From assembly GCA_963695405.1 (NCBI GenBank), contig CAVOGJ010000015.1, positions 310,001 through 374,000 on the forward strand: a DNA stretch of 64,000 nt, given 5' to 3'. This document shows, in pieces, positions 27,169 through 35,589 of the stretch. The number at the start of each line of letters is the position of its first letter. The first letter of the stretch is position 1. The notes beneath the pieces are model-generated. The model did no database searches and was not told the origin of the DNA. It saw only the letters and a program-made list of their open reading frames with translations. The position numbers and the translations under genes were made by a program. Source of the DNA: CAVOGJ01 sp963695405. GTDB lineage: Bacteria > Planctomycetota > Planctomycetia > Pirellulales > Pirellulaceae.

Positions 27169-27265
27169 CGGAAGTGCATGGGAATCGAACCCACCGGACC
27201 GGCGTTTGACGCAGGTCCCAACGGTTTTGAAGACCGCGGCCACCACCAGGCAAGCAAGCACTTCC
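27169..27265 (-). tRNA. selC: tRNA-Sec (anticodon UCA)
   Basis: Read on the minus strand, an 8-bp acceptor (GGAAGTGC with GCACTTCC), a D-arm with GGTGG, an anticodon arm with loop CTTCAAA (anticodon TCA), a long variable arm (GGACC...GGTCC and GCG...CGC) and a T-arm with GTTCGATTCC are all found. The extended acceptor, 5-bp T stem, large variable arm and UCA anticodon are the marks of selenocysteine tRNA; length is 97 including the discriminator G. CCA is not encoded. It implies that this organism reads some UGA codons as selenocysteine. Confidence 0.92.
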
Positions 27266-27293
27266 AGGCCAAAAACGGCCCCACCGATCGGGC

Positions 27294-27521
27294 TCAGGCC
27301 CAGTCGAATCCGGTGGCCGACCGAATCCTTTCGGCAAAATCACCCAGCAAACCGCCCACGACATCCCAGCCGTCTGGGCGTCGAATCTCGATGTCGCCTT
27401 GTTCGTTCACGCGGACCACGCACTCGTCGTCGACCCCGGCCCTGGCAAGTTCCGCCGGATCAAGTTCGTCAGGCCCTAACAGTGATTTCAATCGAGCCCC
27501 GGTCATCTCTATGAACTTCAT
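27294..27521 (-). CDS. Small hypothetical protein
   Basis: 75 residues from ATG 27521 with GAGGAG 6 bases upstream; the open frame further upstream overlaps rsmA and is not used. The sequence (MKFIEMTGARLKSLLGPDEL, then a short beta-rich VVRVNEQGDIEIRRPDGWDVVGG) looks like a compact cytoplasmic domain with no known motif. It follows rsmA on the same strand with about 100 bases between. Its 3' neighbour is the selenocysteine tRNA 28 bases on. Function unknown. Confidence 0.65.
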   Translation of the reverse strand: MKFIEMTGARLKSLLGPDELDPAELARAGVDDECVVRVNEQGDIEIRRPDGWDVVGGLLGDFAERIRSATGFDWA

Positions 27522-27624
27522 GAGTTCTCCTCGCATGCCACACGAAAAATCACGCCGCTCGGCAGGTCGCGTTTCGATCGCCACCCGCCTCGTTCCCCTG
27601 TCCCGTAGCATACTTGGTTCTGAC

Positions 27625-28539
27625 TCACTCCGCACCTGTCGCCGAGCACATCGCAAAGGTCAACTCCGCGAGTCGGACGACTTCTTCCACAGGCAGTTCT
27701 TCGGCCCTCGTTTCTGGTCCCAGCTGTGCCGAGCGCATGAGATGATCAATTTGCGTTTTATTGAGTTCCCCTTTCATGGCGCTGGTGAGCACACTGCGGA
27801 GAAATTTGCGTCGGTGGAAGAAGAGCGATCGCACGAACCGATTGAGAAAGCCCAGGTCAGAAATCGCGGCTCGGCGGTCAGGATCCGGCACGATGTGAAT
27901 GATGGCCGAATCGACCTTCGGACGGGGCCAAAAGACCGACGGTGGCAAAATGCGGAGGATTTCGGCACGACATTGGCTCTGCACCCAAATACTCAGCGCG
28001 CTATAGTCCTTGGTACGCGGCTTGGCGGTGATCCGCTCCGCTAGTTCCTTCTGGATCGTGACGGTCATCGAAACGGGAACGATCGGTGTCAACAGCAAGT
28101 TAGAGATGAGGGGTGTAGCGATGTTGTACGGCAGATTCGCCGCGAACTTGAAGCGGGCCGCAGGAATCTGGTCCATCCTCAACTGTATGGTCTCCAGCAC
28201 ATTGGGTTGAAGATGGTTCTTGTTGCGAAGGACGTCCTGATGCAACATCTCGACATTGTCCAGTTCAAATAATTCCTCCGAGGCCAATTGGAAGAGTTGG
28301 GGATCGATCTCGACGGTGACGATAAAGCCGGCCGTGGCGGCCATCATGCCCGTCAGGGCTCCGGTGCCGGTGCCCACTTCGAGCACGACGTCCTGTGGTC
28401 CGATGTCCGCCTCGCGAACCAGCACATCAATCAGATTGAGATCGATCAGGAAATTTTGGCCATGTCGCGTTTGAGGTCGAATGCCGACGTCGGCAAACCG
28501 TCGCTGGAGGAACGAGGCGGTTTGTCGTTGAGGGGGCAT
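27625..28539 (-). CDS. rsmA: 16S rRNA dimethyladenosine transferase RsmA (KsgA)
   Basis: 304 residues from ATG 28539. It methylates two adjacent adenines near the 3' end of 16S rRNA using SAM. SAM-binding motif I is VLEVGTGTGALT, and the catalytic motif IV is NLPYNIATP; the C-terminal helical domain with FFHRRKFLRS (usually FxxRRKTL) is present. The N-terminal QTRHGQNFLIDLN matches the usual K-x-LGQNFL start. It lies directly downstream of ribE in the same operon (35 bases). Confidence 0.95.
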   Translation of the reverse strand: MPPQRQTASFLQRRFADVGIRPQTRHGQNFLIDLNLIDVLVREADIGPQDVVLEVGTGTGALTGMMAATAGFIVTVEIDPQLFQLASEELFELDNVEMLHQDVLRNKNHLQPNVLETIQLRMDQIPAARFKFAANLPYNIATPLISNLLLTPIVPVSMTVTIQKELAERITAKPRTKDYSALSIWVQSQCRAEILRILPPSVFWPRPKVDSAIIHIVPDPDRRAAISDLGFLNRFVRSLFFHRRKFLRSVLTSAMKGELNKTQIDHLMRSAQLGPETRAEELPVEEVVRLAELTFAMCSATGAE

Positions 28540-28573
28540 GATATTTCTCGTCGTCAGAAACAAAGGCGCCGGC

Positions 28574-29179
28574 CTATTTCGTGCCGTCCAGCGACCGCTC
28601 GACGTATTTCGCCAAGACATCCGTCTCGACATTCACACACTCGCCGGCCAGACGCCCACCCAATGTCGTATTTCCCAAGGTGTGCGGAATCGCCGCCACG
28701 CTCAGACCACATTCATCCACAGCCACAATGGTGAGACTGACCCCATCAATCGCGATGGAACCCTTCGAGGCCAAATGCGACCGCCAGGGAGCCGGGACAT
28801 CAAACCAGAAGGTAGCCCAATCGCCATCATCATTCCGACTGCGGACGGTGCCAACGCAGTCAATGTGCCCAGTGACAAAGTGACCACCCACGCGATCTCC
28901 GACGCGGAGAGAGCGTTCCAGATTGACCACGGATGTCACTTCCAGTTCGCCCAGATTCGTTCGATTCAGCGTTTCTTCTCCCGCCTCGAAGGCGAGCCGG
29001 CAGTGATGCCCGTCCACCACACAAGCCACAACCGTCAGGCAGCAGCCGTTTACGGCAACGCTATCCCCGACCTCCACGCGTCCAAAAGCCCGCGGTGCGG
29101 CGATCACGAGCCGTTTACCCGGACCGCAATCCAGTAATTCCGAGACGGCGGCGGTGGCTTCGACGAGTCCAGTAAACAT
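28574..29179 (-). CDS. ribE: Riboflavin synthase, alpha chain
   Basis: 201 residues from ATG 29179. The enzyme dismutates two lumazine molecules into riboflavin and a pyrimidine. It shows the usual two tandem barrel halves, each with its signature: MFTGLVE, then GDSVAVNGCCLTV in half 1, and GHFVTGHID then KGSIAIDGVSLTI in half 2. The conserved Cys of NGCCLT and the N-terminal MFTG are intact. The genes for other rib steps are not here. It is followed by rsmA and preceded at 65 bases by a cyclophilin gene. Confidence 0.96.
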   Translation of the reverse strand: MFTGLVEATAAVSELLDCGPGKRLVIAAPRAFGRVEVGDSVAVNGCCLTVVACVVDGHHCRLAFEAGEETLNRTNLGELEVTSVVNLERSLRVGDRVGGHFVTGHIDCVGTVRSRNDDGDWATFWFDVPAPWRSHLASKGSIAIDGVSLTIVAVDECGLSVAAIPHTLGNTTLGGRLAGECVNVETDVLAKYVERSLDGTK

Positions 29180-29244
29180 CCGGTCGGTGGCTGCTGCGGG
29201 GTCGACTGACGGCTGAGGCGGAAGGGAGACCGAGTCCATCTCGG

Positions 29245-29898
29245 CTAGCGCGGTGTCACCGCACGACTGGCTTGGGCGTCGAGTACCCGATTCCAGGCCG
29301 CGATATTCTGCGTCTCGGCCCGCATCAGCGGCGCGGGGTCATCCAGCATGCGAATCGAAACGATACGGTCACCCATCTGGATGGCGTCAACTACGTCCTG
29401 GCCCTTGGTGACCGAACCAAACACGGTATGTTTTCCATTCAGGTGAGGCGTTGGTCCGTGCGTAATAAAAAACTGGCTGCCGTTGGTTCCTGGGCCGGCG
29501 TTGGCCATTGAGAAAATGCCAGCGCGGTCGTGACGCAGCGCTGGGTGAAACTCGTCCTTAAACTCATATCCGGGTCCCCCCGTTCCCCACCGCTGCTGCT
29601 GCGAAGGATCGCGGGTGAGGGGATCACCGACCTGGATCATGAAATCCTTGATCACGCGATGAAACACGATGCCGTCGTAGTATTTTCGTTGAGCCAAGTT
29701 AACAAAATTGGCGACGGTCACGGGCACTTTGCTGGCGTACAGTACGCCCTCAATGTCCCCTTTCGTGGTGCTGATGACGACACGGAGGTCGCCAACGTTT
29801 CCGCCAGCCGTCGTTTGAGCATGGGTGGGCCGGCTGCTGCTCAACAAGCCAGCCAGGACCAAACTGGCGATTCCTATCGTGTGGGTGATCTTCATCAT
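29245..29898 (-). CDS. Exported cyclophilin-type peptidyl-prolyl isomerase
   Basis: 217 residues from ATG 29898 (or 29895), behind GGAGG. A signal peptide (TIGIASLVLAGLLSSSRPTHAQ) sends it to the periplasm, where it would help proline isomerisation in folding proteins. The cyclophilin core is complete: FHRVIKDFMIQVGDP (catalytic Arg/Phe), GTNGSQFFITHG, HLNGKHTVFGSV. The mature part ends in a short C-terminal extension of about 35 residues after the VDAI helix. Upstream of ribE on the same strand, probably co-transcribed. Confidence 0.94.
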   Translation of the reverse strand: MMKITHTIGIASLVLAGLLSSSRPTHAQTTAGGNVGDLRVVISTTKGDIEGVLYASKVPVTVANFVNLAQRKYYDGIVFHRVIKDFMIQVGDPLTRDPSQQQRWGTGGPGYEFKDEFHPALRHDRAGIFSMANAGPGTNGSQFFITHGPTPHLNGKHTVFGSVTKGQDVVDAIQMGDRIVSIRMLDDPAPLMRAETQNIAAWNRVLDAQASRAVTPR

Positions 29899-30233
29899 CA
29901 ATTCCTCCTTGCGTTGCCTGGTTTCATCGGTGGCGTGGTGCTTAGGCCGTGTGTCCGCAAGCACTTCGGCGAGACGTCGACCGCAGCGCGAGTTGTCGCC
30001 AGCCCCTACGTGTGGCCGTCAGGATTGATTTTGTAACTCGCTGTTTCGCTTGACTTTCCACGAATTAAGCAATGTAGAAGCCGCCGGGATGGAACGCAAC
30101 GTCCATCGCACCCGCCGGCTCTATTCAATCGTCGGCGGATGGGGCAAAATGACCGCCAACGGCCATTGAAAACTGACCCGAGCCGGCCTGCTCGGGAGAT
30201 CGCGCGGAACCTGAGAAGGAAGAGAGCCAAGCC
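29899..30233. other. 335-bp divergent regulatory region of cyclophilin and enolase
   Basis: The two genes point away from each other, so promoters for both should lie here. No gene-like frame is convincing on either strand. No strong -35/-10 pair or palindrome was identified by eye. The enolase ribosome-binding site (AGGAAGAGAG) is at the right end. Confidence 0.5.
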
Positions 30234-31532
30234 ATGAGTACGATTACACACATTCAAGGGCGTCAAATACTGGACAGTCGAGGGAATCCGACAGTCGAGG
30301 TCGATGTGGCGCTGATCGACGGGTCGTTCGGGCGAGCCGCCGTCCCCAGCGGGGCGAGTACTGGGGCCCACGAGGCATGGGAGTTACGCGACGGTGACAA
30401 GGGGGTATTTGCTGGGAAGGGTGTGCTTCAGGCGGTAGAGAATATTAATACGGTGTTGGCGGAGGAACTGATTGGTTGCGATGCCACAGATCAGTTGGCG
30501 ATCGATGCCGCGATGCTTCAGCTCGATGGGACTCCGAATAAGCAAAAGCTCGGCGCGAATGCGATCCTCGGCGTCTCGCTGGCTGTCGCAAAGGCCGCTG
30601 CTGATTTCACGCAGCAGCCTCTCTTCCGCTACCTGGGTGGCGTGGGTGCCAAGCTCCTGCCAGCTCCCATGATGAACATCGTCAATGGCGGTCAACACGC
30701 GGACAATTCGGTCGATGTTCAGGAGTTCATGGTCATGCCATTGGGGTTTGACAGCTTCAGCGATGCCTTGCGGTGCGGCGTGGAAGTATTCCACCACCTA
30801 AAACAGGTGCTACAAAGCAAGCGTCTGAACACCGCGGTCGGAGATGAAGGCGGCTTTGCCCCCGATTTGGGCAGCAATGGTGAGGCGCTCGACCTGATCC
30901 TCACGGCCATTGAAAATGCTGGCTATCAGCCTGGGGAACAGGTCTGGATCGCACTCGATGCCGCGGCGACCGAGTTTTACGACGCTCAGAAAGGAGTCTA
31001 CTCCATTGACGGCAAGGAGATCGACTCGGCGGGTATGGTTGATTTCCTGAGTGCGTGGGTCGACAAGTATCCGATCTGTTCGATCGAGGACGGGTGCAGC
31101 GAAGATGATTGGGAGGGCTGGAAAATGCTGACTGCCAAGCTCGGCAGCAAGGTACAGCTCGTGGGGGACGATTTATTTGTGACGAACACCGAGCGTTTAC
31201 AGCGAGGCATTGACGAAGGGATCGCAAACAGCATCCTCATCAAGGTAAATCAGATCGGTACGCTCTCGGAGACGATCGACGCAATCCAATTGGCCGGACG
31301 GAACGGGTATAGCAGTGTGACCAGTCACCGTAGTGGCGAGACGGAGGACGCGACGATCGCTGACCTGGCGGTGGCCATGTCTACCGGGCAGATCAAGACA
31401 GGGTCGGCCTCGCGTTCAGATCGCATGGCCAAGTACAATCAGCTATTGCGGATCGAAGAATTATTGGGAGAAACGGCTGTCTATGCGGGTCGCAGCTTCC
31501 CGCAAAGCCAAGTCCGTGCGGCGCTGAAGTAA
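30234..31532 (+). CDS. eno: Enolase (phosphopyruvate hydratase)
   Basis: 432 residues, full length. It converts 2-phosphoglycerate to phosphoenolpyruvate. Recognisable parts are ILDSRGNPTVEVD, the SGASTGAHEAWELRD loop that closes over the substrate, VGDEGGFAP with the catalytic Glu region, SIEDGCSEDDWEGW (metal ligand), VGDDLFVTNTERL (metal Asp), ILIKVNQIGTLSET (catalytic Lys) and VTSHRSGETED with the substrate-binding His-Arg-Ser. All are intact. It stands alone with an upstream AGGAAGAGAG ribosome site. The surrounding DNA has short tandem repeats directly behind the stop. Confidence 0.98.
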   Translation: MSTITHIQGRQILDSRGNPTVEVDVALIDGSFGRAAVPSGASTGAHEAWELRDGDKGVFAGKGVLQAVENINTVLAEELIGCDATDQLAIDAAMLQLDGTPNKQKLGANAILGVSLAVAKAAADFTQQPLFRYLGGVGAKLLPAPMMNIVNGGQHADNSVDVQEFMVMPLGFDSFSDALRCGVEVFHHLKQVLQSKRLNTAVGDEGGFAPDLGSNGEALDLILTAIENAGYQPGEQVWIALDAAATEFYDAQKGVYSIDGKEIDSAGMVDFLSAWVDKYPICSIEDGCSEDDWEGWKMLTAKLGSKVQLVGDDLFVTNTERLQRGIDEGIANSILIKVNQIGTLSETIDAIQLAGRNGYSSVTSHRSGETEDATIADLAVAMSTGQIKTGSASRSDRMAKYNQLLRIEELLGETAVYAGRSFPQSQVRAALK

Positions 31533-31567
31533 TCGGTGACGCTGGACAAGTAGGCTTTGCTTGTCGT

Positions 31568-31588
31568 CGTCCGTCGTCCGTCGTCCGT
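31568..31588. repeat. Three tandem heptamers (CGTCCGT)
   Basis: Three exact head-to-tail copies of CGTCCGT lie 36 bases after the enolase stop, preceded by a partial copy. They resemble the other triple heptamer after bioB and may be STRR-type repeats. Confidence 0.75.
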
Positions 31589-31652
31589 GGTCTGGGTTGT
31601 TTCCTGGGTCGTTGGCTTCGAAGAACTTTGAGGCCAGGGGGCGACCGCCCTG

Positions 31653-32660
31653 TCAATCCTGGTCGGTCGGACTGGTAAGGTGCATTGCCGGTCGCACGTG
31701 ACTGCCCCGGGCGTCGGTGACGGCGACTTCGAAACCGGCATCGGTCCCGGCCGCACCAAACTGTCCGTCGCGGCGCAACGCGACAAAGTTGATGTGAAGC
31801 TGTTCCATCTCCAAGGGATCCTTAGCCGCGATGCGACGAATGGCCGAGACGCAGGCCTCTCTGGGGCTCATCCCCGTCCGCATTGCTTCGACGATCATAA
31901 AGCAGCCGCAATAACGCATCACGTTTTCGCCCGTGCCGGTGGCTCCCGCGGCGCCGATCTCATTATCGACGTAGAGTCCGCTTCCGATAATCGGCGAATC
32001 ACCGACTCGGCCCGGTAACTTGTATCCCCAACCGCTTGTGGAACAGCCACCTGCCATATTCCCTTTCGAGTCGACACCCAGCAGGGCAATCGTATCGTGC
32101 CCCCGACCGGTTGCGGGCTGCTTGTCTGACGCGTGTTCCGCTCTCCAACGACGCCAAGCTGCTTCCTGTTCTTCGGTTAACAAGTCCGCCGGAGGAAAGC
32201 CCTGGTCGAGCGCAAATTGACGTGCGCCAGGGCCAACGAGCATCACATGAGGCGTGCGTTCCATGACCCGCCGCGCCACGGAAATCGGATGCAGAATACC
32301 TTCCAGTCCGGCCACACTGCCCGCGCCGTGATTGGGACCGTGCATGATGCAGGCGTCAAGCTGTACGACGCCCTGGGCGTTGGGAATGCCGCCCAGCCCC
32401 ACCGTTGCGTTACTCGCGTCCGCCTCCACGACGCGAATCCCCTGTTCCACGGCGTCCAGTACCGAGTCGCCGGCTTGCAGCGTTCCTAAGGCGACATCGT
32501 TCGCGCTCTTCCCGAACGCCCACGTCGACACGAAACAGGGGGGTGCAGTCGTCGCCCCGCGGTCGGGCTGTTGGGCGAACGCGGTACCTGGCGGACCCCA
32601 GGCGACTTTTGCTCCGAGAACCGTTGCGGCTGACAGGAATCGGCGTCGGGAGCATTCCAT
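31653..32660 (-). CDS. Exported glycosylasparaginase (N4-GlcNAc-asparaginase)
   Basis: 335 residues of the Ntn-hydrolase asparaginase type 2 family, which self-cleaves to expose a catalytic threonine and releases Asn-linked GlcNAc. A Tat signal is seen at the N-terminus (CSRRRFLSAATVLGAK). The autoprocessing site is RGHDTIALLG: cleavage before the Thr gives the active beta chain. Other family pieces are GIPNAQGVVQLDA, SGWGYKLPGRVGDSPIIGSG and ATGTGENVMRY. It probably works in the periplasm on glycopeptides from outside. It stands alone, convergent with enolase. Confidence 0.92.
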   Translation of the reverse strand: MECSRRRFLSAATVLGAKVAWGPPGTAFAQQPDRGATTAPPCFVSTWAFGKSANDVALGTLQAGDSVLDAVEQGIRVVEADASNATVGLGGIPNAQGVVQLDACIMHGPNHGAGSVAGLEGILHPISVARRVMERTPHVMLVGPGARQFALDQGFPPADLLTEEQEAAWRRWRAEHASDKQPATGRGHDTIALLGVDSKGNMAGGCSTSGWGYKLPGRVGDSPIIGSGLYVDNEIGAAGATGTGENVMRYCGCFMIVEAMRTGMSPREACVSAIRRIAAKDPLEMEQLHINFVALRRDGQFGAAGTDAGFEVAVTDARGSHVRPAMHLTSPTDQD

Positions 32661-32804
32661 GGCGTCACTCCAGCAGGAACCACAAAGGGAGTCCAGCGTT
32701 CACATCCCTCTCTGTCGATGCGGCCGCCCGGCGAGAGTATGACGCGCTACCAGAGGGGCTGACAAGACGTTTGCATCGTCGCCGGGTGAAAGATGCCCGG
32801 GTGG

Positions 32805-34394
32805 TTAGCCGCCGAACATGCCGCTGATGGCGTCCATCAACGTACTATTGAGAGTGTACGTACTGTTCCAGCTCCACATGTTGCGGACCAGATCGGTCAT
32901 CATCATGCCGCTCAGCGCGAGCATCAAGGCGCACATGCCCAGGCCAACAACATTCCAGAGTGAATAGGCGGCTTCGGGAGCCGCGGCGATTCCGCCCACC
33001 GGCGCGCCCAGCGGCGCTACGGCTTCGACTCCTTCCTCTAAGGCAACGGCTCCTCCTTCCTCAAAATCCGCACTAATGAGCGTCGCTTCTTCCGAATCGA
33101 TTTCGTCCGTATCAAGCGCGATGACTTGCGACCCGCTGTCGTCGTCCATCGCATCGCCACTTTCCACGGGCGTAAGCAAAAAGTCGTCGTCTCCCATGAC
33201 CGTGGCGTCGTCTAACTCGACAGCCTCATCGCCCAGATCAATCACGTCGGCATCGCCCAGCTCGAGCGCCTCGACCTCGGCGCCGGCGACCAGTTCCGAG
33301 GGAGTGGCTTCCAAAGAGATGCCGCTGTCCCGCGGGCTGGCCAGATTGATGCCGCTGTCTCCGGCGTGCAGCGTCACGTCGCTGTCGACGCCGCTCAATT
33401 TGATATCGGTACTAGATCCCAGGTCCAGGTCGATGTCCGAACTCGCTAGACTGATGTCACTGGCATCCAGGGATAATTGGCTTCCGCTATCGGCAAGCCC
33501 CACGTCGGAAACGCTGCCCGAATCGGCCAGCACGGGGTCCGATTTGACAGAATCCAAACTCAGATCGGAGGCCCCTTCCAAAACAAGTTCGCTGCTGTCG
33601 CTCGAAAGGTCGAGTTCGCTGCCGCTATCTCCCACGTCCAGATCCAACTCGCTTTCCGAGCCCCCCGCGGCCAATTGGGGCGTGCTCCCTGCCGTCGGCG
33701 AATCGTCCGTCGGCTCTTCGTCTCCCAGGACCAAATCACTGCTGCTGCCCGCCAGATCCAGTTGGCTACCATCCGCTAAAGAGAGGAGACTATCCTCGCC
33801 GGCGTCGCCTTCGCCAGTACCTTCCAAACGCAGCTCGCTTCCCTCGTCGAGACTCAGGGAACTCTCCTCATGGGCGCTTCCCGCCTCGTGATCACCCAAA
33901 TGCAGGCCGCTGGCTCCCGCCACATCCCCAATATCGTCGATATCAAGGACCAGTTCTTCGCGACTGTCGTCATCCTCGAGGCTGAGCTCGAGATCGTCGT
34001 CGGGTGTCCCCAGCTTGTTTCTGCCGATGATCGTGCTCGAGGCGCCGGGATCCGATTGACCAAGTTCATGTTCACTGACGAGCACCGAATCGGGGCCGTC
34101 GGTATCGTCCGACTCGACGTCATCGAGATCGATCAGTTGATCCAGGTCAGCGTCGATGGCACTGATCCGTTCCCTGTCTTCATTCCCGAGCGGCAAATTT
34201 ACTGCAGACCCCATCGATTCCTCGACTTCGATTCCCATCTGCCCGGCGACGCGATCGATTTCTTGGGGCTTGAACTTCCAGGTCGCACCGTCGCGATAGC
34301 CGAAGATGTCACCCCGACTGCGCATCTCGGTTAACTTCTCGGGAGTCACGCCGAGCATCGTGGCGGCTTCGTCAAGTGGGATCAGCTTTGCCAT
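32805..34394 (-). CDS. HTH protein with a long Asp/Ser-rich repeat region and membrane anchor
   Basis: 529 residues. Residues 4-50 (IPLDEAATMLGVTPEKLTEMRSRG...) form an excisionase/MerR-type helix-turn-helix. About 55-440 is extremely acidic and Ser-rich with loose repeats such as SELDLD, SDISL, DSGINL, DSGISL. A short hydrophobic helix (about 470-495, YSLWNVVGLGMCALMLAL) lies near the end, followed by NMWSWNSTYTLNS. So it appears to be a DNA-binding head tethered to the membrane by a highly charged linker. No sensor or enzyme domain is visible. It follows a secreted protein gene at 11 bases. Function unknown. Confidence 0.75.
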   Translation of the reverse strand: MAKLIPLDEAATMLGVTPEKLTEMRSRGDIFGYRDGATWKFKPQEIDRVAGQMGIEVEESMGSAVNLPLGNEDRERISAIDADLDQLIDLDDVESDDTDGPDSVLVSEHELGQSDPGASSTIIGRNKLGTPDDDLELSLEDDDSREELVLDIDDIGDVAGASGLHLGDHEAGSAHEESSLSLDEGSELRLEGTGEGDAGEDSLLSLADGSQLDLAGSSSDLVLGDEEPTDDSPTAGSTPQLAAGGSESELDLDVGDSGSELDLSSDSSELVLEGASDLSLDSVKSDPVLADSGSVSDVGLADSGSQLSLDASDISLASSDIDLDLGSSTDIKLSGVDSDVTLHAGDSGINLASPRDSGISLEATPSELVAGAEVEALELGDADVIDLGDEAVELDDATVMGDDDFLLTPVESGDAMDDDSGSQVIALDTDEIDSEEATLISADFEEGGAVALEEGVEAVAPLGAPVGGIAAAPEAAYSLWNVVGLGMCALMLALSGMMMTDLVRNMWSWNSTYTLNSTLMDAISGMFGG

Positions 34395-34405
34395 ACATCA
34401 AGGCC

Positions 34406-34747
34406 CTATTTCTGTTCGAGCAATGCCTTTATTTCGATTGGTTTCGGAATGCCCGCGTTAAACTCTTCCATCATCAAATCCCAGCGGACATTTCGCACAC
34501 TCCGCAACGTGACACCTCCCGTGTTCGCATCGATATGATACGTACCAATGACTTGATTTTGGGGATCGACCAAAATCAAGTGTTGGCCTCCGTCCGTGGC
34601 CTGCGCGGTGGAAACGATCATTTCGGCTTGCACGGCTACTGCGGCATTTGGCCGCTGTGCAAACGCCCTCCCATCCAAGCCGGCACGAATGACGAGTCCG
34701 GCCAGGATGCCCGCTCCGACGGCTACAGCAAACGATGTGCTCCGCAT
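34406..34747 (-). CDS. Hypothetical exported or anchored protein
   Basis: 113 residues from ATG 34747, behind GGGAGGAG. A signal or anchor (STSFAVAVGAGILAGLVI) leads into a small domain with ILVDPQNQVIGTYHIDANTG, a two-strand hairpin seen in repeats of several planctomycete exported proteins. The gene lies 11 bases upstream of the HTH/acidic-repeat gene and is likely co-transcribed with it. No enzymatic motif is seen. Confidence 0.65.
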   Translation of the reverse strand: MRSTSFAVAVGAGILAGLVIRAGLDGRAFAQRPNAAVAVQAEMIVSTAQATDGGQHLILVDPQNQVIGTYHIDANTGGVTLRSVRNVRWDLMMEEFNAGIPKPIEIKALLEQK

Positions 34748-35178
34748 CTGCTCCTCCCTTGAGTCTTGGCTCACCGCTACTTCGCCGCGTTTCCATTCTA
34801 AAAGGCGACTTGCGCGATTCAAGCTAAATCATTTCCAGATTGCGACTTAAGTCGATGAGGGCCGCACGAGCGGCATCATCGTCCTAGTCCGGATAAGTGG
34901 ACGCTATTCGAGTCTATGTTGCCCTACCGGTTTTTTACAAGTCGCGGGCCCGGACAAGGATGCGGTCCGCCTGAAGTGGCCGCGGGCCACCCCGAGAGGA
35001 CCCACGCTCGGTCCCATGGCACCGAACCGTCTTGGGGCCGTCGCCTCACCCTCTGGCCGGGTCGCCCGCATCAGCTGTCGTTTCTGACCCGGCAGGTACC
35101 CGCGTCGTCGTTTCCGGAGCGGTTCCCTACAATGTGGCTTGCGCCATTGCTAACCTCACCACATCAGAAGGAGGGTCC
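34748..35178. other. 431-bp intergenic region without a gene
   Basis: A divergent region between the small exported protein and the pyruvoyl-tetrahydropterin synthase homologue. The frame of the latter is open upstream to 35032, but the strong GAAGGAGGG site places its start at 35179. Nothing else was recognised. Confidence 0.5.
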
Positions 35179-35589
35179 ATGTTTCGAGTGACTCGTCAGA
35201 TTGATTTTTGTTACGGCCATCGTTTGCTGAACTATGACGGAAAGTGTCGTTATCTGCACGGTCATAATGGCCGGGCGGTGATTACCATTGAATCCGCATC
35301 GCTAGATCATCGCGGCATGGTCATGGACTTCAGCGACATCAAGAAGGATATCAGCCGCTGGATCGATGATCATTTGGATCACCGCATGATTCTCCATCGC
35401 GAGGATGCCGTGGTTCCCGTGTTGCAGGACATGGGCGAGCCGCTCTATCTGGTCGACTCGAATCCCACGGCCGAAAACATTGCGAAGGTCATCTACGACT
35501 ACGCCGTCAGCCGCGCGTACCCGGTGGTGGAAGTCAGTTTATGGGAGACGCCGAATTGCTACGCGACGTTTGCGGTCGATTGCGAGTAG
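35179..35589 (+). CDS. 6-pyruvoyl-tetrahydropterin synthase/QueD family protein
   Basis: 136 residues from ATG 35179 with GAAGGAGGG 4 bases before it. The tunnelling fold shows the zinc histidines in CYGHRL and YLHGHNG, the VMDFSDIKKD strand, the catalytic Asp/His in DHLDHRMIL, and the Glu in VSLWETPNCYATF. The CYGHRL Cys sits where QueD has its catalytic Cys. It could make carboxy-tetrahydropterin for queuosine or a related pterin; family members cannot be told apart with certainty by eye. It stands alone. Confidence 0.9.
   Translation: MFRVTRQIDFCYGHRLLNYDGKCRYLHGHNGRAVITIESASLDHRGMVMDFSDIKKDISRWIDDHLDHRMILHREDAVVPVLQDMGEPLYLVDSNPTAENIAKVIYDYAVSRAYPVVEVSLWETPNCYATFAVDCE

Noticed and set aside
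27178..28044. Plus-strand frame of 288 codons over the tRNA and rsmA region
   Set aside because: It is antisense to tRNA-Sec and rsmA, both of which are certain; its composition is that of a shadow.
33076..33891. Plus-strand Ser/Ala-rich frame of 271 codons
   Set aside because: Exactly antisense to the Asp/Ser repeat of the HTH protein; its Ser-rich look is a mirror of that codon bias.
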